Below are positions 55,342 to 64,000 of a stretch of DNA of 64,000 nt, in pieces. Under the pieces are notes generated by a model. It did not search any database. It saw only the letters and a list, made by a program, of their open reading frames with translations, and had not been told where the DNA came from. Position numbers and translations under genes: made by a program. Each line of letters begins with the position of its first letter. The stretch's first letter is position 1. This DNA is from CAVVST01 sp963750995 (GTDB lineage Bacteria > Acidobacteriota > Vicinamibacteria > Vicinamibacterales > UBA2999), in NCBI GenBank assembly GCA_963750995.1, contig CAVVST010000005.1, positions 682,001-746,000 on the forward strand. Direction: 5' to 3'.

Positions 55342-57387
55342 ATGCTGAGCAGACTCCGTCCGTTTACCGTCTCTGTGTTCGCGCTCGTCACCCTGCTGGC
55401 GTCGATGGACGACGGCCTCCTCGGACAGGCGCGCCAGCGAGACGGCGAATGGACCACCTACGGCGGTGACCTGGCCAGCCGCCGCTATCGCCCGTTCGAT
55501 CAGATCAACCGCGACAACTTCAAGGATCTGGAGGTGGCCTGGCGATTCAAGACCGACGCGCTCGGTCCGCGGCCGGAGTTCAACTTCCAGTCCACGCCGT
55601 TGATGGTCAACGGCGTCCTCTACACGACCGCGGGCACGCGACGCGCGGTGGTGGCGCTCGACGCCGCAACCGGCGAGATGCTGTGGATGTCGCGCGAGGA
55701 CGAGGGCAAGCGCGCCGAGGCCGCGCCGCGGAAGCTGTCGGGACGGGGGCTGGCGTACTGGACTGACGGCCGTGACGCCCGCATCGTCTACGTGACCCCC
55801 GGCTATCAGCTGATCGCGCTCGACGCGAAAACCGGCCGGACGGTCGCCGGCTTCGGCCGGAATGGGGTGGTGGATCTGAAGCTCGACATGGACCAGGCGA
55901 TCGACCTCGACTCGGGCGAGGTCGGGCTGCACGCCGCGCCGATTGTCTCGAACGACGTCATCATCGTCGGCGCCGCGCACCTGCCGGGCGGAACGCCGAA
56001 GAGCCGCACGCACGAGAAGGGCTACATCCGCGGCTACGACGCGCGCACCGGCAAGCGGCTGTGGATCTTCCACACGCTGCCGCAGAAGGGTGAGTACGGC
56101 AACGACAGCTGGTTGCAGGACTCGTGGTCGTACACCGGCAACGTCGGCGTCTGGGCGCAGATGACGATCGACGAGGAGCTGGGCATGCTCTACATGCCGG
56201 TGGAACTGCCGACCGGTGATTATTACGGCGGCCATCGTCCCGGCAACGGTTTGTTCGGCGAGAGCCTCGTCGCCCTGGATCTGAAGACCGGGCAGCGGAA
56301 GTGGCATTACCAGCTGGTTCACCACGGCATCTGGGACTTCGACATCCCGTGCGCACCGATCCTCGCCGACATCACGGTAAACGGCCGGACGATCAAGGCG
56401 ATCGCGCAGCCGACGAAGCAGAACTGGCTGTACGTCTTCGACCGCGTGACCGGGGAGCCGGTGTGGCCGATCGAAGAACGGCCGGTACCGAAGGGGGATG
56501 TACCCGGCGAGTGGTATGCCGCGACCCAGCCGTTTGTCACCAGGCCGGCACCGTACGATCTGCAGGGCGTGTCGATCGACGACCTCATCGACTTCACGCC
56601 CGAGTTGCGCGCCGAAGCGGTCAAGCTGGTCTCGAACTACAAGATCGGCCCGCTGTTCACACCACCTCCGGTCAGCAGGTGGGAAGGTCCGCGCGGGCTC
56701 ATCATGGTGCCTTCGTCAACGGGCGGCGCGAACTGGCCCGGCGGGTCGCTGGATCCGGAGACGAACATTCTCTACATCTATTCGTTCCGCCAGCCCACGG
56801 TGATCGGAATGGTGAACGACCCCGCCCGCTCGGACATGAACTTCATCAACGGCCAGGCGCGGGATCCGAATGCACCACCGCCGGCGCCGGCCGCTGCCGC
56901 CGCGCCCGCCGGCGAAGGCGGAGGGCCTGCCCTGACGGTGCAAGGCCTTCCCATCCTCAAGCCGCCTTACGGGACGATCACCGCGACGGATTTGAATCGC
57001 GGCGAGATCGTCTGGCAGGTGGCGCACGGCGAGACGCCGGACGCGGTTCGCAACCATCCCGCCCTGAAAGGGTTGAACATTCCACGTACGGGGCGGGCCG
57101 CCGGCCGGATCGGCACGCTCGTGACCAAGACGCTGGTCATCGCCGGCGAGCCGGGGTTCTTCACCATGCCGAACGGGCAGCGGGGCGCCATGCTGCGGGC
57201 GTACGACAAGGCCACTGGCGCCGAGGTCGGCGCCGTGCCCATGCCGGCGCCGCAGACGGGCTCGCCGATGACCTACATGCTCAACGGGCGGCAGTACCTC
57301 GCGGTGCCGATTTCCGGCGCAGGCTATAGTGGAGAACTGGTGGTGTTCAGGGCGCCGCAGCCAGCGACGACCACGTCCTCGCGATGA
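55342..57387 (+). CDS. PQQ-dependent (glucose/quinate-type) dehydrogenase
   Basis: The 681-residue intact protein has a signal peptide (FTVSVFALVTLLASMDDGLL), then WTTYGGDLASRRYRPFDQIN, ALDAATGEMLWMSREDEGKR, GYDARTGKRLWIFHTL, ALDLKTGQRKWHYQLVHHGI, WDFDIPCAPILADITVNGRT, VPSSTGGANWPGGSLDPETN and ALDKATGAEVG-type blades (YDKATGAEVGAVPMPAPQTG). These match secreted PQQ sugar or alcohol dehydrogenases. A Pro/Ala-rich insert lies near residue 520. A perfect TATAAT lies at 55292-55297 without a clear -35. The stop overlaps the start of the cytochrome gene (ATGA), so the cytochrome is its probable electron acceptor. Confidence 0.88.
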   Translation: MLSRLRPFTVSVFALVTLLASMDDGLLGQARQRDGEWTTYGGDLASRRYRPFDQINRDNFKDLEVAWRFKTDALGPRPEFNFQSTPLMVNGVLYTTAGTRRAVVALDAATGEMLWMSREDEGKRAEAAPRKLSGRGLAYWTDGRDARIVYVTPGYQLIALDAKTGRTVAGFGRNGVVDLKLDMDQAIDLDSGEVGLHAAPIVSNDVIIVGAAHLPGGTPKSRTHEKGYIRGYDARTGKRLWIFHTLPQKGEYGNDSWLQDSWSYTGNVGVWAQMTIDEELGMLYMPVELPTGDYYGGHRPGNGLFGESLVALDLKTGQRKWHYQLVHHGIWDFDIPCAPILADITVNGRTIKAIAQPTKQNWLYVFDRVTGEPVWPIEERPVPKGDVPGEWYAATQPFVTRPAPYDLQGVSIDDLIDFTPELRAEAVKLVSNYKIGPLFTPPPVSRWEGPRGLIMVPSSTGGANWPGGSLDPETNILYIYSFRQPTVIGMVNDPARSDMNFINGQARDPNAPPPAPAAAAAPAGEGGGPALTVQGLPILKPPYGTITATDLNRGEIVWQVAHGETPDAVRNHPALKGLNIPRTGRAAGRIGTLVTKTLVIAGEPGFFTMPNGQRGAMLRAYDKATGAEVGAVPMPAPQTGSPMTYMLNGRQYLAVPISGAGYSGELVVFRAPQPATTTSSR

Positions 57388-57812
57388 AGAGAGCGACTGC
57401 AATCAGCCTGGGCGTATGGGCCGGCATTTCGTTCGCGGCCGTGCTCCGGGCGCAGGACACGCGTTCTGTCTGGGACGGCGTCTATACGGCGGAGCAGGCA
57501 AAGCGCGGCGAAGCGCTCTATGGCGAGCACTGCGCGGCGTGCCACGGCGGCACGCTGCTCGGTGCCGAGGCAGCTCCGCCGCTCACGGGGTTCGACTTCG
57601 GCACGAACTGGAGCGGCCTGACGCTCGGCGATCTGTACGAGCGAATCCGGACGTCGATGCCCGCCGAGGATCCGGGGAAAGTCAGTGCGCAGCAGAAGGT
57701 CGACATCATCGCCCACATGCTTCGCGTCGGCGGCTTCCCTGCCAGCATGACCGAGCTGCCGCGCGACGCGCAGGTGCTCATGCAGATCAAGTACGTCTCG
57801 ACGAAGCCATAG
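57384..57812 (+). CDS. c-type cytochrome, electron acceptor of the PQQ dehydrogenase
   Basis: The 142-residue product has a signal peptide (AISLGVWAGISFAAVLRAQ) and one heme motif CAACH in EALYGEHCAACHGGTLLGAE. The axial Met is probably in RTSMPAEDPGKVSAQQKVDI, which matches small class-I cytochromes paired with PQQ dehydrogenases. Its ATG overlaps the dehydrogenase stop. It would carry electrons from the periplasmic dehydrogenase to the respiratory chain. Confidence 0.88.
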   Translation: MKRATAISLGVWAGISFAAVLRAQDTRSVWDGVYTAEQAKRGEALYGEHCAACHGGTLLGAEAAPPLTGFDFGTNWSGLTLGDLYERIRTSMPAEDPGKVSAQQKVDIIAHMLRVGGFPASMTELPRDAQVLMQIKYVSTKP

Positions 57813-57824
57813 TCGGCCGTCCAA

Positions 57825-58619
57825 TCACGCGCAACAGCCAGGCCCGCAGCACGCGGCCGCCGCGAGCGGCTTGGTGGCACGGACGAACGCGGACGCGTAT
57901 TTGCCGCCGGTTTCAGCGTAACTGCGCCAGGGCTCGACGGTGACGTCGGCAAACCCAGCCGTGCGCAGCTTGGCAGCGTACTCGGAATCCCGCAGCGCGC
58001 CGGCGATACAACCAACCCACAGCTCCATGTCGCGCTGAACCTCCGGCGACACGTCGCCAACGACGACGACGTCGGACACGGCGAAGCGGCCGCCCGGCTT
58101 CAGCACCCTGAACGCCTCCGCCAGCACGCGATCCTTGTCCGACGACAGGTTGATCACACAGTTCGAGATGACGACGTCCACGCTCGAATCAGGCAGCGGG
58201 ATCGCCTCAATCTCTCCCTTCAGGAACTCGACGTTCTGCGCACCGGCTCTGGCCTGGTTCTCACGCGCCAGGGCGAGCATCTCGTCGGTCATATCCAGGC
58301 CGTAGACCTTGCCAGCAGGGCCGACGCGCTTCGCCGACAGCAGCACGTCGATACCTCCGCCGGATCCGAGATCCAGCACCGTTTCGCCCTCGCGCAGGTC
58401 GAGCAGCGCCGTCGGATTGCCGCACCCGAGCGACGCCGCCACCGCTTCCGTCGGCAGAGTGCTCGTCTCGCTCTCGTTGTAGAGGTTGCTGGTGATCGGG
58501 TCGGTGCCGCATCCGCAGGCGTCGCCACAACAGGCGGCCGCAGACCCGCCTTCCCTGACCTCCCGGGCGGCTTTGCCGTATCGCGCCTTCACCGCCGCAG
58601 TAATGTTCTGGTGCTCCAT
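57825..58619 (-). CDS. arsM: Arsenite S-adenosylmethyltransferase
   Basis: The 264-residue protein has the SAM-binding motif TVLDLGSGGGIDVLLSAKRV and the arsenic-binding cysteines: Cys in AASLGCGNPTALLDL, in VVISNCVINLSSDKD and in ELWVGCIAGALRD, the ArsM pattern. Extra N-terminal (AAACCGDACGCG) and C-terminal (AAACCGPGCCA) Cys clusters may bind more arsenic. ArsM methylates As(III) to volatile forms. The ATG at 58619 has a GAGG site. It is divergent from arsR with a shared operator region. Confidence 0.93.
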   Translation of the reverse strand: MEHQNITAAVKARYGKAAREVREGGSAAACCGDACGCGTDPITSNLYNESETSTLPTEAVAASLGCGNPTALLDLREGETVLDLGSGGGIDVLLSAKRVGPAGKVYGLDMTDEMLALARENQARAGAQNVEFLKGEIEAIPLPDSSVDVVISNCVINLSSDKDRVLAEAFRVLKPGGRFAVSDVVVVGDVSPEVQRDMELWVGCIAGALRDSEYAAKLRTAGFADVTVEPWRSYAETGGKYASAFVRATKPLAAAACCGPGCCA

Positions 58620-58633
58620 TGGGTCCTCATTAC

Positions 58634-58699
58634 ATTCGCTTTGCCGAATACACTCGCCAGCGTATGCGCCGCCTGATATATTTGTCAAGGCGAATATAT
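58634..58699. promoter_or_regulatory. Divergent arsM/arsR control region with two operators
   Basis: ATATATT and AATATAT (58676-58682 and 58693-58699) are perfect inverse arms spaced 10 bases apart and overlap the arsR start codon. Between them on the minus strand is a consensus TTGACA (58688-58683), the likely arsM -35. A second inverted pair, ATTCG and CGAAT (58634-58649), lies in the arsM leader. ArsR binding here would repress both genes until arsenite is present. ArsR may be translated from a nearly leaderless mRNA. Confidence 0.68.
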
Positions 58700-59108
58700 G
58701 ACACCCCGTTCCGATCCCCGGTTCAGGCAGATGAACGCCGCCCTCAAGGCGCTGGCCGACCCGACCCGGCTGCGTATTCTCGGCCTGGTGGCGGGAGGCG
58801 AGGTGTGCGTCTGCCATCTTCACGAAGCGCTGGGTATCCCGCAGCCTACCGCGTCGCGGCACCTCGCCTATCTGCGGCGGGCAGGCCTCGTCGACGGCCG
58901 GCGTCAGGGTTTGTGGGTGTATTACCGGCTGGCGAAATTGCCGGACGACATGCTGCAGACGCTCGTGGAAGCCGTGACCCACTGCGCCGGTCACGTGGCC
59001 ACGGTCGCACGTGATCGAAAGCGGCTCGAGCGGGCGACCGGCTGCTGCCGGGTGATGGACGTCCGCCCTCCCGAGCTTGCCTGCTGCGCGCAGGCGGCGC
59101 GCAGCTAG
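58698..59108 (+). CDS. arsR: ArsR-family arsenic-responsive repressor
   Basis: The 136-residue protein has a winged helix (NAALKALADPTRLRILGLVA, QPTASRHLAYLRRAGLVDGR). The metal-site motif in the recognition region reads GEVCVCHLHEALG, matching the CVCDL sensor of classical ArsR with His for Asp. The C-terminus has further cysteines (ATGCCRVMDV, LACCAQAARS). It represses arsM and itself; arsenite releases it. Start at the ATG within the operator, at 58698. Confidence 0.92.
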   Translation: MTPRSDPRFRQMNAALKALADPTRLRILGLVAGGEVCVCHLHEALGIPQPTASRHLAYLRRAGLVDGRRQGLWVYYRLAKLPDDMLQTLVEAVTHCAGHVATVARDRKRLERATGCCRVMDVRPPELACCAQAARS

Positions 59109-59126
59109 GCAAGCGCCGAGCGGGTC

Positions 59127-59348
59127 TTACCGGCGGCGATTCCGATCGCGTTCGATGGCGCCGCTGATCTTCCGGCCGGCCTCGCCGAGCCGGCTGCGAA
59201 CGTGCCCGCCGACCTGGTTGGCCTCGCCCCTGGCGCGCATATCGTCGTCGCCGGTCGCGCGACCGACGACTTCCTGCGCGACGCCCTTGAGCTTCTGGCC
59301 GGTGCCCTTCAATTCCTGTTCAGCTGACTTGCGACGGAATGTGCTCAT
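59127..59348 (-). CDS. CsbD-family stress-response protein
   Basis: The 73-residue hydrophilic protein reads RRKSAEQELKGTGQKLKGVA, then QEVVGRATGDDDMRARGEAN. It matches the CsbD pattern (KG-X-Q-X-L-K-G near the start, then DDD and a Gly-Asn helix). An AGGAGG run lies upstream of the ATG at 59348. CsbD proteins accumulate in stationary and stress phases; molecular role unknown. It lies between arsR and a Tat-exported amidase with no sign of co-transcription with ars. Confidence 0.82.
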   Translation of the reverse strand: MSTFRRKSAEQELKGTGQKLKGVAQEVVGRATGDDDMRARGEANQVGGHVRSRLGEAGRKISGAIERDRNRRR

Positions 59349-59406
59349 GCTGAGCTCCCTCCTCCTGTAAGAGAAAGAGGGTTCAAGATCCATTCCCTGC
59401 CGAGGC

Positions 59407-60933
59407 TCACACCGCCGAGGGACGTCGCCGGCCGTGCTGCGTCGCTTGCTCGAAGGCATAAGCGAGCTGCAGCACGCTCCAGTCGTCGCGGTGGCGACCG
59501 ACGAGTTGAATGCCGACTGGCAGCCCGCCCGAGGTGAATCCGGCCGGTACGGACATCGCCGGATTGGCCATGAAGGTGATGTACCAGCAGGACCGCATCC
59601 AGTCGATGTAGCTCGTCATCGCCATCCCGTTGATCGACATCGGGTATTCAGTCGTCACGTCGAAGGGCGCGACCTGGGTCACCGGCAGCACGAAGTACTC
59701 GTAGCGCTCGAAGAACTGCCGGCTCTGCTCGTGCATGCGCGCCTGTCGCGCCAGGGCCCGGCCAATATCTGACGCCTTGAGGCGTTCGGCCTGGGCAACC
59801 TCGAACTTGATAGTGTCCTTCACCCACGCCGGGTTCTGCGCGATCAGCGGCGCGTACTGTGGATGATTGCCGGAGTACCGAAGAATCGGGAACGCGTCGG
59901 CGACCCCGTCGAAATCCGGTTCGGCCTCTTCCACGACGCATCCCAGTTGCTCGAAGACGCGGCGATTCGCTTCAATCACCCGGCGGATTTCCGGCTCGAA
60001 CGGGATGCCTCCCAGTCCGCGCCACCAGGCGACCCTCACGCCCTTGAAGTTCCGGTTCAGCGGGGCGCGAAACCGCGCCCCGTCTTCGTGGATGGACAGA
60101 GGATGCCGCGGATCGGGGCCGGCAATCGCGCTCAGGAACAGCGCCAGGTCGCCAACCGACCTTGCAAGCGGGCCCTGCACCGTCAGGGGCGACCAGGACG
60201 CCGCGTCAGTGGCCACGCGGCCTGGCGAGGGACGCAGGCCGACGAGGTTGCAGAAGGCAGGGGGATTGCGCAGCGAGCCGCCGGTGTCGCTGCCATCGGC
60301 GATCGGCACCATCCCGCATGCCAGGGCGACCGCCGCGCCGCCGCTGCTGCCGCCACAGGTCCTGGATAGCTCGTAGGGATTGCGCGTGGCGCCAAAGACG
60401 GCGTTGAACGTCTGCGACCCGGCGCCAAACTCTGGCGTGTTCGTCTTGCCGAGCGTCAGCGCGCCGGCCGCGTGGATCCGTTCCACGATCAGCGCGTCGC
60501 GCGTCGGCACGTTGTCCTGGTAGAACCGCGACCCGCGCGTTGTCCGGATGCCGGCCGTATCGACCAGATCCTTGTGGGCGACCGGCAGCCCGTGCAGCAC
60601 GCCGAGGGAACGCCCACTTGCGAGCATCTCGTCGGCGCGCGCGGCATCCGCCATCGCGCGATCGGCGACCAGCGTGACGACAGCGTTGACCTTCGGGTTA
60701 ATCCGCTCGATTTGTGCGAGGTGTGCCGCCATGACATCGCGCGCCGAAACCTGCTTTTTGCGGATGCGATCCGCCAGTTCGACGGCACTCATGTAGCACA
60801 GCTCCGAGCCGGCGTTCTGGATCGGCACGGGAGAGGCGACCCCTGGCGCGGGCAAAACGGCCGGGACCACGGCACTGACCGCGGCCGTGCCGACTAGCTG
60901 GCCGAATTCCCGGCGCGTGATGTCAGTCTTCAT
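59407..60933 (-). CDS. Tat-exported amidase-signature enzyme
   Basis: The 508-residue intact protein starts MKTDITRREFGQLVGTAAVS, a Tat signal. The amidase signature has the catalytic triad: Lys in LPVAHKDLVDTAGIRTTRGS, cis-Ser in TCGGSSGGAAVALACGMVPI and nucleophile Ser in SDTGGSLRNPPAFCNLVGLR. The SVGDLALFLSAIAGPD motif fits GatA-like and aryl-acylamidase branches. It hydrolyses amides in the periplasm; the natural substrate is unknown. The C-terminal part is extended and ends in a basic tail. The true start is at 60933; the open frame to 61206 is noise. Confidence 0.9.
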   Translation of the reverse strand: MKTDITRREFGQLVGTAAVSAVVPAVLPAPGVASPVPIQNAGSELCYMSAVELADRIRKKQVSARDVMAAHLAQIERINPKVNAVVTLVADRAMADAARADEMLASGRSLGVLHGLPVAHKDLVDTAGIRTTRGSRFYQDNVPTRDALIVERIHAAGALTLGKTNTPEFGAGSQTFNAVFGATRNPYELSRTCGGSSGGAAVALACGMVPIADGSDTGGSLRNPPAFCNLVGLRPSPGRVATDAASWSPLTVQGPLARSVGDLALFLSAIAGPDPRHPLSIHEDGARFRAPLNRNFKGVRVAWWRGLGGIPFEPEIRRVIEANRRVFEQLGCVVEEAEPDFDGVADAFPILRYSGNHPQYAPLIAQNPAWVKDTIKFEVAQAERLKASDIGRALARQARMHEQSRQFFERYEYFVLPVTQVAPFDVTTEYPMSINGMAMTSYIDWMRSCWYITFMANPAMSVPAGFTSGGLPVGIQLVGRHRDDWSVLQLAYAFEQATQHGRRRPSAV

Positions 60934-61009
60934 GGCGGTCGGAATTATAGACGCCCGCACACGGCTCGACGAGAAGTACCAGGGAAAGGCGAGAAGCGCG
61001 GTGGTTGAT

Positions 61010-61725
61010 CTACCGCGTAATCCAGGGCTTGAACTGCTCTTCGCGTTGGAGCCGGCCGGCAGTGAGTTCTGCCTCGCGCCGGTCGTTGAACTTGCCGACG
61101 CGCACGCGGAAGTTGGCGCCGGCGGTGGTGACGAAGACCGGGTAGCCCTTGCTGGAAAGGCGGCGCGCGATCGTGTCGGCCTCTGCCCGCTTGCGGACCG
61201 CAGCAACCTGCACGACGAAGCCGTTCCCGCGTGGTTCAGGGAGCGCGGTGTCCGTCGGCTGAGGCGCCGGCAGCGGCACCGGCCTGGGCGCCACGGTCAC
61301 GGGCTTCGGCGCGGCGCTCGCGGGCTTCGGCGGTGCGGGTTTCGGCACCGCGGCCCGTGTTGTCACCAGAGGCGCGGGAGCGGGCGGCGGATCGGGCGAT
61401 GGCGCGAATGTTTCCGCCGGTGGATTCGGATCCTCCAGCAGCGTTGGATAGGTCAGGGTTTCCTGAGCGGTGATCGGTCCATTTCCGGTCGCCAGCGTCT
61501 GCGTCGCGGGGCCACCGAGATCCGCGGCAGGCACGCCCAGCGGAGCGGTTGGATCCAGCGCGATTTGTTGAGGAGCGTCGATTGGCGCGGCGGCTCGGGT
61601 TGGAACGCCCGGCCCACCATCACGCCGCAGAGGAAAATCACGACAGCCACTACCGTAGCTGCCATGAAGAGAAACACGAGTTGCTTACCGTTCAGCTGAA
61701 TCTCGTGAAACCCTTCGTCTGACAT
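61010..61725 (-). CDS. SPOR-domain membrane protein (one frameshift)
   Basis: A start at 61725 gives MSDEGFHEIQLNGKQLVFLF and one membrane segment (FLFMAATVVAVVIFLCGVMV). A Pro/Ala-rich periplasmic linker of about 90 residues follows, then a C-terminal SPOR domain (GFVVQVAAVRKRAEADTIAR, GYPVFVTTAGANFRVRVGKF, EAELTAGRLQREEQFKPWI). The frame changes near 61608; adding one G to a G-run gives a continuous reading. SPOR domains bind denuded peptidoglycan at the division septum, so this is a likely division-associated protein like FtsN or DedD. About 238 residues. Confidence 0.85.
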
Positions 61726-61785
61726 TCAGTGGTGCGCAGTTTAGCACGGTTGAGATCGGAAGTGATGAAAATGTCCGGCGTCCGA

Positions 61786-63283
61786 TCACCGAAGGCTCGC
61801 CAGCAGCTCGCGCGCTTCGCTATTCGACGGGTCGCTCCACACCGCGATCGTCAGCGCATCGATCGCGTCCTGCATCCGGCCGGTGCGAAGGTAGATGCGC
61901 CCCAGCAGGAGATGCGCCGCGCTTTCGTACCGGCGCCAGGAAGATCGTCCGCCGCAGCTCGGCGACCGCATCCTCGTCGCGCTCCTGCGCAAAGAGCTGC
62001 CGTCCTTGTTCGAGATGAAACGCCGCGATATCGCGCTGGTCGCGCTGCTCGGCCGCCACCAGCGCCGCCGCGACCCGGAGCGAGTCCGCCACGTCGATGT
62101 CCGCCTTCACCCGTTCAAGATCCCTTGTCACCGTATTGGCGCCGAGCTGTGTGGCCAGCTCCTTCTCGCGCGCCGCTTCCGCGGCGTTTCCCGCCGTCTG
62201 CAGCGCCGTACCGAGCAGGTAATGGGCTTCGTCATCGGCGGGGTTGCGGCGGACGGTCTCGCGCAGCCAGTGAATGGCGCCTGCCATGTCGCGAGTCGTC
62301 CAGTACGCGTATCCCAGGTTGAAGAAGAGAGCCGGGTCGCTGCCGTCAAGCTTCACGGCGTCCCCGAAATACGAGACGGCCGAACCGCCGGCCACCGGCT
62401 TGCCGCCAGCGACCGCTGCCCGCCGCAACTGGATGACGCCGAGATTATTGAGGAGGGCTGCATCCGGCCGCTCGCGATTGAGCGCTGTCAACGCGTCGAA
62501 GGCCGCCTGGTGCTCGCCAAGGCTGATCATCGAGACCGCGGCCAGGAATCGTGCCTGCCGCGACAGCGGGCTGCTGGCCGGTCCTCCCCTGACCACCGTC
62601 AGGGCGTCCCTGTGCTCACCGAGCGAGGTGTGTACGTCCCAGAGCGCAACGCGGGCGCGCTGAAAGGCCGGATACAACTTGATCGCCTGGGTCAGGAACG
62701 TGATCTGCGCGGCCGGCGCTTCGGCCAGCAGTCCCTTGATGTATTGCTCGAATGCCGGCAGCGAGGGATAGGTCCGCGTCAGCGACGCGTCCGGCACGTT
62801 GCCCGGTCCGATGCGGCCCGCCAGCCGCTCGTAGATGTTCAGCAGATCGTTCAACGGACCGCGCTCGATCAACTCCCCTGACATGCGGCCGGTGTCGAGC
62901 CGGATCGTCCGCGCTCTCACCACCAGGTTCTGCCCATCGAGCTCGAACGCCCCGATGACGACCTGAACCGCGCCGACGACCTGACCCAGGCGAATGACGG
63001 TGGCGTGGCTCAACGTCGCGACCGGCGGGACGCGCAGCCGATCGAACGCGCGCAGGCGATCCTCGCGGCGTATCACCGGAACGCCGAGCGTGCCGAGATC
63101 GTCGGTGAGGAGCACCGCCGACCCTTCACTCAACCAGTAGATACGCGGTTCGCCGCTTTCGTTCTCGAAGGGGATGACGAAGGTCAGCGCGGGCGGCGCA
63201 GCCACTGGCACTGTCTGGGCTGACGCTGATGTAGCAGCCACCCAGATGATCAGCGGCAGGCAGGCCGCCGCCAACTCCCTCAC
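61786..63283 (-). CDS. TPR-repeat secreted protein (one frameshift)
   Basis: A GTG at 63283 overlaps the stop of the V4R-like gene. A signal peptide (AAACLPLIIWVAATSASAQ) is followed by a FlgO/TolB-like start (LTFVIPFENESGEPRIYWLS), then LRVPPVATLSHATVIRLGQV and many TPR helices: PAFEQYIKGLLAEAPAAQIT, ALLNNLGVIQLRRAAV, PALFFNLGYAYWTTRDMAGA, DEAHYLLGTALQTAGNAAEA. A shift near 61930 leads to HLLLGRIYLRTGRMQDAIDA and the stop at 61786. The protein has about 500 residues. It is probably a periplasmic scaffold; specific role unknown. Confidence 0.78.
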
Positions 63284-63864
63284 GCCGAGGCGCCCTCGAC
63301 CCTGACAAGAATGACCATGAGGCACTGTCCTGCTCCCGTTGCCCGGCACTGCTCCAGCCCCACTTCGGCGTCCAGGCTGAACAGCAGCAGCAGGCGCCGC
63401 AGGGCGGACGCATAGAACTCACATAACGGCGCTTCGACGCGGTCGCGCACCTCGCAAAAAATCGACCCGCGCAAATCGACGGCGCCCTTGCCCTTGCGCC
63501 AGCGGATGATGGCGCGGCTGCCGCGGTAGGTGCTGCGCACCATCGCGCGCGCCAGTCGCATCACCAGATGCACGCGCAACCCTGGCGGCACCGCCCTGAT
63601 CACCGTGCGCTTGAAGGCAGGCATACCCGCGACCCACCATTCGGCGGTGTACTCCCCCGCGCGCGCGGAAACGAGCTGGTACGGCTGCCCTTCCAGGCGA
63701 AGGAAGCTGAGCACCGCCGCAAGCGGCGCCAGCCCGATGCGGCCGTCGCGGAGGCCGGTGGGATTGAGCCACGCCTCGTAGAATTCAAGCCGCGTGGGCA
63801 GCAGGTCCGCGATCGCCTGGTGAAGGCTCGCGACGAGCAGACGTCCGATGCCGGCCTCAATCAT
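63280..63864 (-). CDS. V4R-like domain protein
   Basis: The 194-residue product is soluble, begins MIEAGIGRLLVASLHQAIAD and ends in a V4R-like region: EAPLCEFYASALRRLLLLFS, then VGLEQCRATGAGQCLMVILV. This carries the Cys-X-n-Phe-Tyr and paired-Cys pattern of V4R small-molecule-binding domains. The N-terminal half (FYEAWLNPTGLRDGRIGLAP) is not recognised. It is coupled to the TPR gene by a GTGA overlap, so the two probably act together. Sensing of a hydrophobic ligand is an inference from V4R relatives. Confidence 0.62.
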   Translation of the reverse strand: MIEAGIGRLLVASLHQAIADLLPTRLEFYEAWLNPTGLRDGRIGLAPLAAVLSFLRLEGQPYQLVSARAGEYTAEWWVAGMPAFKRTVIRAVPPGLRVHLVMRLARAMVRSTYRGSRAIIRWRKGKGAVDLRGSIFCEVRDRVEAPLCEFYASALRRLLLLFSLDAEVGLEQCRATGAGQCLMVILVRVEGASA

Positions 63865-64000
63865 GCTCGGCTGTTAAAATGGGCACGCCGCAGAAGATGA
63901 CATCTCGAACGGATCGGACGGTAAGAAGAGTACCGCACGATCCCTCCAACCGCAATCGAAAGCCCGAGGCCCGATGATTCTTCCCGTCCACGACCGTGTG

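Noticed and set aside
63974..64000. Start of another plus-strand gene (MILPVHDRV)
   Set aside because: Only nine codons are visible before the window ends, with no clear ribosome site; it cannot be supported.

Overview
This 64 kb window is GC-rich and gene-dense, with few long intergenic gaps. The gene content suggests an Acidobacteriota bacterium, probably near the Vicinamibacteria. That is an inference from three things: amplified secreted NHL and PQQ beta-propeller proteins, an Oar-like TonB receptor with a carboxypeptidase-regulatory N-terminus, and a DUF6152 protein. I found no rRNA, tRNA, CRISPR array, prophage or plasmid gene.

Layout. 1-1.1 kb: 3' end of a membrane spermidine-synthase-like gene. 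1.2-7.5 kb: tetR, membrane-fusion, RND pump and TolC-type genes of an efflux operon. 7.6-9.1 kb: IMP dehydrogenase. 9.1-15 kb (minus strand): a purine-salvage pair (PfkB kinase, MTA phosphorylase) and a methylmalonyl-CoA group (an epimerase/metallo-beta-lactamase fusion, meaB, acyl-CoA dehydrogenase). A REP-type transposase with long inverted repeats sits between meaB and the dehydrogenase. 15-25 kb: small secreted proteins, hemW, a DnaC-like loader, the dnaK-dnaJ-hspR heat-shock operon, and a divergent PBP1A. 25-31 kb: tannase-family esterase, SoxCD-like pair, prfB with its programmed frameshift, lnt.

32-57 kb is an oxidative beta-propeller island. It holds three NHL-repeat paralogs, five PQQ/BamB-type propellers, a cytochrome c, a TonB receptor, hydrolases, and a minus-strand seven-gene transcription unit (33.2-41.1 kb). 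That unit joins two PQQ propellers and a cupredoxin-like protein lacking its copper Cys to a cassette resembling sxtJ-K-I-L of saxitoxin clusters (SxtJ membrane protein, DUF5989 peptide, NodU-type carbamoyltransferase, SGNH hydrolase). It is my best candidate for a little-described system. 57.8-64 kb: divergent arsM/arsR, a CsbD protein, a Tat-exported amidase, and SPOR, TPR and V4R-like proteins.

Caveat on sequence quality: many conserved genes are broken by single-base indels, mostly insertions outside homopolymers, concentrated at 0.7-8.2, 29.4-31.1 and 47.4-51 kb. I treat these as probable assembly or read errors. For such genes I give the span of the whole reconstructed gene.
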